Source of the DNA: an uncultured Pedobacter sp. | Lineage (GTDB): Bacteria; Bacteroidota; Bacteroidia; Sphingobacteriales; Sphingobacteriaceae | DNA length: 12,637 nt | Assembly: GCA_946478755.1 (NCBI GenBank) | Contig: CAMLDJ010000153.1 | Coordinates: 1-12,637, forward strand | Reading direction: 5' to 3' | Shown here: positions 5,275-11,585 of the stretch, piece after piece | How positions within the stretch are numbered: position 1 is the stretch's first letter | Layout of the letters: each line of letters begins with the position of its first letter | The notes under the pieces: model-generated | Seen by the model: only the letters and a program-made list of their open reading frames with translations | Told to the model about the DNA's origin: nothing | Database searches by the model: none | Program-made: the position numbers and the translations under genes

Positions 5275-8259
5275 ATGCAGGGTAAAGGTTTAATTAAATT
5301 TATGGCAATACTATTAGGTATTGTCTGTGTGTATTCTCTCTCATTCAACTTTGTCACCTCGAAAGTTGAATCAGACGCAAAAGCTTATGCGAAAGGAGAC
5401 GTAGAAAAGGAAAAAGCTTATTTAGATTCAATGGCCACCGTGCCGGTTTATCCGCTTTTTGGTTTTAATTATCAGTTTTGTAAAGCAAAAGAAATTAACC
5501 TGGGTTTAGACCTTAAAGGTGGTATGAACGTAACGATGGAAATATCGTTAGGTGAACTCGTTAAATCATTGGCCGCAAATACAGACGATCCAAATTTTAA
5601 TAAGGCTTTGGCAACGGCACAGCAACAGCTTAATGCGGGTGGCAAGGATTTTATCAATTTGTTTGTAAACGAATATGAGAAGCTGGAGCCAAACAAGCAA
5701 CTGGCAGATTTCTTCTCTAACCAGGACAATGCTAAATTGTTAAAACCGAATGCGAGTAATGCTGAAGTAAAAAGCTTCTTATCCAAAGAAGCGACTAGTG
5801 CGATCGACCGCTCCTTCATCATCATCAGAAGCCGGATTGATGGTTTCGGTGTAGTGAGCCCAAACATGCAAAAACAGGAAGGTACCAACCGCATCCTGAT
5901 CGAGATGCCGGGTGTGCAGGACAAAGAGCGTGTTCATAAATTATTACAGGGCTCGGCCGAATTACAATTCTGGCAGGTATATCAGAATGAGGAAGTTTAT
6001 CCTGTTCTGGAAAACATCAACAAAACACTTGCGGCAACTTTAAAAACTACGTCAAAAGATACAGCCTCAATTGCAGGTACGGCAAAGGACAGTACCGCTA
6101 AAAGCGGAAGTAAACTTGCAGGCCTGGCTAAAACTACGGATGCTAAAGATTCAACCAGCTTAAAAACCCAGGAGCTTAGTAAATCCAATCCTTTATTCGC
6201 CGTATTGAACATCCCTACTTACCAGGGCGAAAACGGGCAGCCTGCATTACGTCCGGGACCAGTTGTAGGCTGGGTGGCTCAAAAAGATACAGCTAAAGTA
6301 AACGCATTCCTGAAAAGACCGGAGATCGCATCTATCGTTCCTCAGAATTACAGATTCCTGTGGAGTGCTAAGCCTGCAGACCTTGGTGCACAGACATCAA
6401 GCAAGATCTTTGAACTTTATGCCATAAAAATTAGTTCTTTAGATGGTAAACCAGATCTGGGTGGCGAAGCGATCAGTGATGCCCGTGCCGATTTCGATCA
6501 GAAAGGAAGTCCGGAAGTAACCATGTATATGACTGGTGATGGTGCAGCCAAATGGAAAAAGATCACTGCCGAAGCGTCTGCAGACCCTAACAATAAAAAA
6601 TCTATTGCTATAGTTTTAGATAACACGGTTTACTCTGCTCCTACCGTACAGAATGAGATCCCGAATGGTATTTCTTCTATCACTGGTAACTTTACACAAA
6701 ACGACACTCAGGATTTAGCTAATATCCTAAAGGCTGGTAAACTACCTGCCCCTGCCAGGATTGTTGGTGAATTTGTGGTTGGTCCATCTTTGGGTGAAGC
6801 CGCTATCCACAATGGTTTACTTTCCTTCGTGCTTGCTTTTGTAGTGATCCTGATCTTCATGGCCCTCTATTATAACAAAGCGGGCTGGGTTGCAAACCTT
6901 GCCCTGGTGATCAACTTATTCTTTATTATGGGAATATTGGTGTCATTGGGCGCAGTACTGACTTTACCTGGTATCGCCGGTATTGTATTGGTGATTGGTT
7001 TATCCGTAGATGCGAACATCCTGATCTTTGAGCGCGTAAGGGAAGAACTTACTTTAGGCAAGTCTACTCCAATAGCGATCAGAGAAGGTTTCAAACATGC
7101 AATGTCTTCTATCATTGACTCAAACGTCACAGTACTGGTATTGGGTGTGATTCTTTATGTATTTGGTAGCGGTCCTGTTCAGGGTTTCGCCACTACACTT
7201 TGTATCGGTATTATATCTTCTTTATTCTGTGCAGTACTGATCTCGCGTTTGGTATTCGACACCCTGCTGGATAAGAAAGTTGACATCACTTTTGGCAACA
7301 AACACACCATCCATGCATTCAAGAACATCGCCTTTAACTTTGTGGGACACAGAAAGCTTTACTACAGCATTTCTGCTGCTATCATTGTTCTGGGTTTCAT
7401 TTTCTACTTCAAAAATGGTGGTTTAAACCTGGGTATCGACTTCAAAGGAGGCAGAACTTATATTGTGCACTTTGATAAGGGAATGCACACAGAAGATGTT
7501 AAAGCCAAACTGTCAGATGTTTTCCCTGAATCAGAAACGATTGTAAAAACTGCTGGTGCAGACAATGAATTGAAGATCACTACGACCTTCCACATCACCG
7601 ATTCAGATATTCAGGCTGATAAAACAGTTGAAAATGCTTTAAAATCCGGACTGGCCAAAACGGGGGTAAACTATAACATTGTAAGTAATGAAAAAGTTGG
7701 TCCGATCATCGCAAGCGACATACTTTACAGCGCCTACGGAGCAATCTTATTCTCTTGTTTAGTGATGTTTATCTACATTGTAGTGCGGTTTAAAAAACTA
7801 AACTATGGTTTAGGCGCGGTTATCGCTTTGTTCCACGACGTCTTGCTGGTACTTTCGTTTTATACCATTTTAGATGGCGTGCTGCCGTTCTCTTTAGAGA
7901 TTGGTCAGGACTTTATTGCGGCTATTTTGACCGTAATGGGTTACACAATGACGGAAACAGTGGTGGTGTTCGACAGGATCCGTGAAAAACTGGCTGAGTC
8001 AGGTAAAGAGGACCTGCATGGTAAAGAAAGAGAAAAACTAATCAACTTCGCATTAAACAGTACATTAAGTCGTACTATTCTGACTTCATTAACTGTGTTC
8101 TTTGTATTGCTGGTTATCTTTATCTTCGGCGGAGCAAGTATCCGTGGATTTATATTTGCCTTGCTGATCGGACGTATCATTGGTACTTATTCATCGCTAT
8201 GTATCTCTACCCCTATCGTACTGGATCTTGGTGAGGCCAAAATAAAAGACAAAAAATAA
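5275..8259 (+). CDS. secDF: Fused protein translocase subunit SecDF
   Basis: This single 994-residue protein joins SecD (about residues 1-670) to SecF (about 675-994), as is usual in Bacteroidota. It is an inner-membrane RND-like factor that uses the proton gradient to help pull Sec substrates out on the periplasmic side. Helix 1 is at about 6-27, followed by the signature LGLDLKGG at 76-83 and the large periplasmic P1 region. A cluster of five helices runs from about 512 to 665 with GLSVDANILIFERVREE (575-591). Asp579 there should match the proton-path Asp of the Thermus protein. SecF begins at about 680, with LGIDFKGG at 719-726, ALFHDVLLVLSFY (Asp855) and GYTMTETVVVFDRIRE (889-904, Arg901). 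Residues 255-305 are a low-complexity Ala/Ser/Thr/Lys/Asp linker with AKDST twice. The TE pair at 893-894 replaces the ND usual in enterobacterial SecF. It is probably monocistronic, with its own -7 box and terminator. Confidence 0.96.
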   Translation: MQGKGLIKFMAILLGIVCVYSLSFNFVTSKVESDAKAYAKGDVEKEKAYLDSMATVPVYPLFGFNYQFCKAKEINLGLDLKGGMNVTMEISLGELVKSLAANTDDPNFNKALATAQQQLNAGGKDFINLFVNEYEKLEPNKQLADFFSNQDNAKLLKPNASNAEVKSFLSKEATSAIDRSFIIIRSRIDGFGVVSPNMQKQEGTNRILIEMPGVQDKERVHKLLQGSAELQFWQVYQNEEVYPVLENINKTLAATLKTTSKDTASIAGTAKDSTAKSGSKLAGLAKTTDAKDSTSLKTQELSKSNPLFAVLNIPTYQGENGQPALRPGPVVGWVAQKDTAKVNAFLKRPEIASIVPQNYRFLWSAKPADLGAQTSSKIFELYAIKISSLDGKPDLGGEAISDARADFDQKGSPEVTMYMTGDGAAKWKKITAEASADPNNKKSIAIVLDNTVYSAPTVQNEIPNGISSITGNFTQNDTQDLANILKAGKLPAPARIVGEFVVGPSLGEAAIHNGLLSFVLAFVVILIFMALYYNKAGWVANLALVINLFFIMGILVSLGAVLTLPGIAGIVLVIGLSVDANILIFERVREELTLGKSTPIAIREGFKHAMSSIIDSNVTVLVLGVILYVFGSGPVQGFATTLCIGIISSLFCAVLISRLVFDTLLDKKVDITFGNKHTIHAFKNIAFNFVGHRKLYYSISAAIIVLGFIFYFKNGGLNLGIDFKGGRTYIVHFDKGMHTEDVKAKLSDVFPESETIVKTAGADNELKITTTFHITDSDIQADKTVENALKSGLAKTGVNYNIVSNEKVGPIIASDILYSAYGAILFSCLVMFIYIVVRFKKLNYGLGAVIALFHDVLLVLSFYTILDGVLPFSLEIGQDFIAAILTVMGYTMTETVVVFDRIREKLAESGKEDLHGKEREKLINFALNSTLSRTILTSLTVFFVLLVIFIFGGASIRGFIFALLIGRIIGTYSSLCISTPIVLDLGEAKIKDKK

Positions 8260-8271
8260 GTAATTACTTAT
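8256..8271. repeat. Perfect 16-bp palindrome covering the secDF stop codon
   Basis: ATAAGTAATTACTTAT reads identically on both strands and includes the secDF TAA stop (8257-8259). It lies 11 nt upstream of the terminator stem. Its function is unknown; it could be a protein-binding site or chance in A/T-rich DNA. Confidence 0.5.
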
Positions 8272-8282
8272 AGATCATAATT

Positions 8283-8308
8283 AAAGGCATCCTTTTTGGG
8301 ATGCCTTT
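8283..8308 (+). terminator. Rho-independent terminator after secDF
   Basis: AAAGGCATCC (8283-8292) pairs with GGATGCCTTT (8299-8308) around a 6-nt loop, followed by TTGTTG. The 10-bp stem with a G+C core sits 23 nt after the secDF stop. The A-run on the left arm may allow some function in the other direction. Confidence 0.85.
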
Positions 8309-8416
8309 TGTTGTTATGGGATATTTTCGTCAGCATATGATTTGTTTTTTATCTGTTATGAAGCTATCATAGGCCTAATTCCATTTGATGTTATATATTT
8401 ACTGAAACCCAAAGTT

Positions 8417-9742
8417 ATGGATCAACATTTCCCAAAAGGCAGCAAACCAAGAATCGTCATTGCCGGTGGTGGATTCGGCGGGATTGAGCTGGCAAAAAAA
8501 CTACGGAGCAAGGATGTAGAGGTTATGATGCTGGACAAGCACAATTACCATACCTTTCAGCCTTTACTGTACCAGGTGGCTACCGGAGGTTTGGAACCGG
8601 ATTCTATTGCCTTTCCGCTCCGTAAAATCTTTAAAGGACAAAAGAACCTGACTTTCAGGGTGACTGAGGTCCGAAAGGTACGTGCTGCTGAAAACATCAT
8701 TGAAACTTCAATTGGCACAATTGAATACGATTACCTGGTGCTGGCTACAGGATCAACCAGTAACTTTTTTGGACAGACAGAAATTCAGCACAATGCGATG
8801 CCTATGAAGTCTATTCCCGAAGCATTGAACCTTAGAAGTCTGATCCTGCAGAACCTGGAGGCTGCACAGATTATTCCTGACAAGCTGTTGAGGGCATCAC
8901 TGCTGAATTTTGTGGTAGTGGGCGGCGGCCCGACCGGTGTAGAAACGGCTGGTGCACTTGCAGAACTGAAAAAGCACGTGCTAAAAAATGACTATCCGGA
9001 TCTTAATATTGATGATGTAAACATTTACCTCATTGAAGGTTCCCCCGAACTGTTGGGTGCCATGTCTGTGCAGGCACAAAAAAAATCTGCCGATTTTCTG
9101 ACTGAACTCGGGGTAACCATTATGAATAGTTCAAGAGTGCAGGGATATGATGGAAAGGTGTTAAGCCTGCTGGATGGGAGAACGATCCCTTCATCCACAG
9201 TAATCTGGTCTGCCGGTGTAAAAGGTGTCGTACTGGAGGGCCTGGACGTAGAGACAATCGCCAGAGGCAACCGGTTAAAGGTAAATGAGATCAATCTGGT
9301 TGATGGTTATGACAACATTTACGCGATAGGCGATGTGGCAGCTATGCTCAGTACAGAATTTCCCAACGGCCACCCTGGAGTAGCTCCTGCAGCCATACAG
9401 CAGGGTAAATTGCTGGCTAAAAACCTGATGAATATCATTAAAAAGAAACCTGTTCAGCCTTTCAAATATTTTGACAAGGGCACTATGGCCACGGTGGGAA
9501 GGAACAGGGCTGTAGTAGATCTGCATAAGATCAGATTTCAGGGCGTATTTGCCTGGTTCACCTGGATGTTTGTACATTTGATGACGCTGGTTGGATTTAG
9601 AAATAAACTGGTTGTGTTTGTGAACTGGGTATGGAGTTATTTTAGCTACGACAGAGGCACAAGGCTGATCATCCGCCCATTTTTTAAGGAAAAAAGCATA
9701 GACGAGGAATTAGAGATACATGATACCACAAAAACCGGTTAA
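8417..9742 (+). CDS. ndh: Type II NADH:quinone oxidoreductase (NDH-2), FAD-dependent
   Basis: This 441-residue flavoprotein of the pyridine nucleotide-disulfide oxidoreductase fold should pass electrons from NADH to quinone at the inner face of the membrane without pumping protons. The FAD-binding IVIAGGGFGGIE is at residues 13-24 and the conserved HTFQPLLYQVATGGLEP at 45-61. The NADH-binding FVVVGGGPTGVETAG is at 165-179, AIGDVA (second FAD motif) at 303-308, and HPGVAPAAIQQG at 319-330. The C-terminal part, about 375-425, is rich in Trp and Phe and partly amphipathic, matching the membrane-anchoring end of NDH-2. A TTG at 8342 would add 25 residues, but homology starts after the ATG at 8417, so that start is chosen. 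The end overlaps the HMG-CoA lyase gene by 23 nt. No clear -7 box was found upstream. Confidence 0.9.
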   Translation: MDQHFPKGSKPRIVIAGGGFGGIELAKKLRSKDVEVMMLDKHNYHTFQPLLYQVATGGLEPDSIAFPLRKIFKGQKNLTFRVTEVRKVRAAENIIETSIGTIEYDYLVLATGSTSNFFGQTEIQHNAMPMKSIPEALNLRSLILQNLEAAQIIPDKLLRASLLNFVVVGGGPTGVETAGALAELKKHVLKNDYPDLNIDDVNIYLIEGSPELLGAMSVQAQKKSADFLTELGVTIMNSSRVQGYDGKVLSLLDGRTIPSSTVIWSAGVKGVVLEGLDVETIARGNRLKVNEINLVDGYDNIYAIGDVAAMLSTEFPNGHPGVAPAAIQQGKLLAKNLMNIIKKKPVQPFKYFDKGTMATVGRNRAVVDLHKIRFQGVFAWFTWMFVHLMTLVGFRNKLVVFVNWVWSYFSYDRGTRLIIRPFFKEKSIDEELEIHDTTKTG

Positions 9743-10595
9743 GCTAGTTGAATGCCCCAGGGACGCCATGCAGGGCATCCATGACTTCATTGATACAGAA
9801 TTAAAAGCGACCTATATTAACTTACTGCTACAGGTAGGTTTTGACACCATAGACTTTGGCAGTTTTGTCTCTCCAAAGGCCATCCCGCAATTGCGGGACA
9901 CAGCAGCAGTATTGTCAAAACTCGATTTAGGCAACAGCCGGTCTAAATTACTGGCCATTGTAGCCAATTTAAGGGGTGCTGAAGCCGCTGCAGCACATCC
10001 GGAGATCAGCTACCTCGGTTTTCCGTTCTCGATCTCAGAAACCTTCCAGCAACGCAATACGAACTCAAGCATCAAGCAGTCGCTCGATACCGTTAAACAT
10101 TTACTGGACCTGTGCGACAAGCGCCATAAAACAGCAGTCGTTTACCTGTCGATGGGGTTTGGGAATCCTTATGGCGACGAATGGAACGCGGGAATTGTTG
10201 AAAAATGGGCGGAAGAGCTGGTTAGTCAGGGCGCAAAGATACTGGCACTATCAGATACCACGGGGGTATCGACCCCTGAAAAGATAAGAGCGATCGTCCC
10301 CGGAATTATTAAACGCTTTGAAAATTCCGGCCAGGGCGTAGAGATCGGCCTGCATTTACACAGTACCCCACATACCCGGTTGGAAAAGATAGCTGCGGCT
10401 TTTGAAAGCGGCTGCAGGCGATTTGACAGTGCCTTAAAAGGTTTTGGTGGCTGTCCGATGGCAGCGGACGAGTTAACAGGAAATATGGCTACAGAAGACC
10501 TGATCAGTTATTTAAATAGCAAGGGAGTCCCGCTGAACCTGAACATGGAGAAGTGGCAGGAAGCAATCGCTTTCTCTGCCAAAGTCTTCTCATAG
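9720..10595 (+). CDS. Hydroxymethylglutaryl-CoA lyase
   Basis: This 291-residue DRE-TIM metallolyase should cleave HMG-CoA to acetyl-CoA and acetoacetate, the last step of leucine degradation. It has Arg14-Asp15 in the CPRDAMQ motif at the barrel start, GSFVSPKAIPQ at 47-57, SISETF with Glu107 and Asn113, and SDTTGVSTP with Asp179. HLH (His212, His214) supplies metal ligands, and the signature GFGGCPMA carries the catalytic Cys245, followed by TGNMATED with Asn255. Compared with the well-studied human and Pseudomonas enzymes, PRDGLQ is PRDAMQ, the Asp after HxH is Ser, and there is one extra residue between Cys245 and Asn255. These look like clade traits, not damage. Other DRE-TIM lyases such as homocitrate synthase relatives are less likely given the intact GGCP-GNxATED end. 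It starts inside the 3' end of ndh and converges on the GNAT gene. Confidence 0.85.
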   Translation: MIPQKPVKLVECPRDAMQGIHDFIDTELKATYINLLLQVGFDTIDFGSFVSPKAIPQLRDTAAVLSKLDLGNSRSKLLAIVANLRGAEAAAAHPEISYLGFPFSISETFQQRNTNSSIKQSLDTVKHLLDLCDKRHKTAVVYLSMGFGNPYGDEWNAGIVEKWAEELVSQGAKILALSDTTGVSTPEKIRAIVPGIIKRFENSGQGVEIGLHLHSTPHTRLEKIAAAFESGCRRFDSALKGFGGCPMAADELTGNMATEDLISYLNSKGVPLNLNMEKWQEAIAFSAKVFS

Positions 10596-11015
10596 TTTTT
10601 TTACCATTTTCATGTGCCGGATTCCGGCTTCTTCAAATTCTTCCCCCTGGGCAATGAAGCCAAAGCGCGAATACAGATGCATCGCCTCAAGCTGAGCGTT
10701 TAGATAGATGTAATGTGCATTTTCCGGCAAATCAGCCAGTGCCGCAGCTACCAATGCCTGCCCTATCCTTTTCCCCCTAAAGGCTTTCAAGACAGCAAAA
10801 CGTTCCAGTTTATAGCCAAGGTCCGTTTTACGCCAGCGGCAGGCACCGCAGGCTTCTCCATTAACCTCTGCAAGGAAATGAACGGATTCTTCTTCGTTTT
10901 CCCACTCCAGTTCAGGCGGACAGTGCTGCTCTTCGACAAAGACTGTTCTTCTGATAGCGAATGCTTTTTCCAGTTCTTCCTTATTTTTGACCTTGTTTAC
11001 CAGCAGTGCTTCCAT
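10590..11015 (-). CDS. GNAT-family N-acetyltransferase (ElaA/YjcF-like)
   Basis: This 141-residue protein has the GCN5-related acetyltransferase fold, which transfers an acetyl group from acetyl-CoA to an amine; the substrate here is unknown. Evidence is the N-terminal IRRTVFVEEQ (21-30) followed by an acidic stretch and HFLAEVNGEACGACRWR. Then come LERFAVLKAFRGKRIGQALV (70-89), with the acetyl-CoA pyrophosphate-binding RGKRIG, and the C-terminal LNAQLEAMHLYSRFGF and GEEFEEAGIRHMKM. This end block is typical of the ElaA/YjcF group. The ATG at 11015 lies inside the upstream gene (35-nt overlap), and no later Met precedes the conserved core, so the start stands. Its TGA stop (10592-10590) lies within the last codons of the convergent HMG-CoA lyase, leaving no room for a terminator between them. 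Confidence 0.88.
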   Translation of the reverse strand: MEALLVNKVKNKEELEKAFAIRRTVFVEEQHCPPELEWENEEESVHFLAEVNGEACGACRWRKTDLGYKLERFAVLKAFRGKRIGQALVAAALADLPENAHYIYLNAQLEAMHLYSRFGFIAQGEEFEEAGIRHMKMVKKL

Positions 11016-11502
11016 GGCTTGTTCTTCTCATTGCTCTTTTGATTTCATTAATTTCCTGGGCCGCATCTATAGAATGTGAAGAATGAATATCATTCTCTTT
11101 TTTTGCAAGGTTAGATAAGGTTACATAGAATTTATGCAACTGGTCCAGCTCCGCTTCCGTCAGGTCTTCAATATCAACCATCCTGTTGCTGGCTCTTTCA
11201 TGAGCTGCGATCAGTTCATTGAGCTTAAGCTGAATGGCTTTACCGTCTTTATTCTGTGCCTTCTGGATCAGGAAGACCATTAGAAAAGTAATAATAGTTG
11301 TACCGGTATTGATCACCAGCTGCCAGGTTTCCGAGTAATCGAACAGCGGCCCGGTAACCGCCCAAACGACAACAATAGCTGAGGCAATAAGAAAAGCCGA
11401 AGAGCTACCGGTAAATTTAGTCGCAGCATTCGCAAAACGTTCAAATAAATTATTCTTTTTGTTCTTGTTCATAAGATCAGGTATGTGTTCTAAGTTCATC
11501 AT
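10981..11502 (-). CDS. Low-affinity iron permease family membrane protein (Fet4-like domain)
   Basis: This protein of 173 residues has an N-terminal basic and amphipathic segment (FERFANAATKFTGSS), helix 1 at about 36-53 (FLIASAIVVVWAVTGPLF) and helix 2 at about 61-80. The block TWQLVINTGTTIITFLMVFLIQ followed by KAQNKDGKAIQLKLNELI is the hallmark of bacterial proteins with the low-affinity iron permease domain (PF04120), named for yeast Fet4. The cytoplasmic half (about 82-135) is charged and probably helical, with IEDLTEAEL. The bacterial proteins have far fewer helices than yeast Fet4, and iron transport by them is not established, so the name reflects homology only. ATG codons at 11502 and 11499 and at residue 11 all precede the conserved part; the longest is kept without strong evidence. 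It overlaps the GNAT gene by 35 nt and follows the aldolase terminator. Confidence 0.85.
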   Translation of the reverse strand: MMNLEHIPDLMNKNKKNNLFERFANAATKFTGSSSAFLIASAIVVVWAVTGPLFDYSETWQLVINTGTTIITFLMVFLIQKAQNKDGKAIQLKLNELIAAHERASNRMVDIEDLTEAELDQLHKFYVTLSNLAKKENDIHSSHSIDAAQEINEIKRAMRRTSHGSTAGKQGQK

Positions 11503-11529
11503 TATTTAAGGAACAGCCTACATCAATAC

Positions 11530-11563
11530 AAAAAAAAATGCCCCAAGGTTTTTCTCAGGGCAT
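11530..11563 (-). terminator. Rho-independent terminator after fbaA
   Basis: On the - strand ATGCCCTGAG (11563-11554) pairs with the segment ending at 11538 (10 bp including two G-U pairs) around a short A-rich loop, followed by nine T residues (11538-11530). It begins 23 nt after the aldolase stop and separates it from the iron permease family gene. Confidence 0.85.
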
Positions 11564-11585
11564 CTTTATGGGTTATATTTTAAAA

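Noticed and set aside
8380..8387. TCCATTTG as a -7 box for ndh
   Set aside because: It lacks the TA of TAnnTTTG and has no -33 TTG at the right distance; not strong enough to annotate.
8342..8416. N-terminal extension of NDH-2 from a TTG codon, giving 466 residues
   Set aside because: Family homology begins just after the ATG at 8417. The added 25 residues are not typical of NDH-2, and the region upstream reads as an A/T-rich leader.
10616..10628. GCCGG-ATT-CCGGC hairpin near the end of the GNAT gene as a terminator for the HMG-CoA lyase
   Set aside because: The T-run lies before the hairpin on the + strand, not after it, and the hairpin is inside GNAT coding sequence; it does not have terminator order in either direction.
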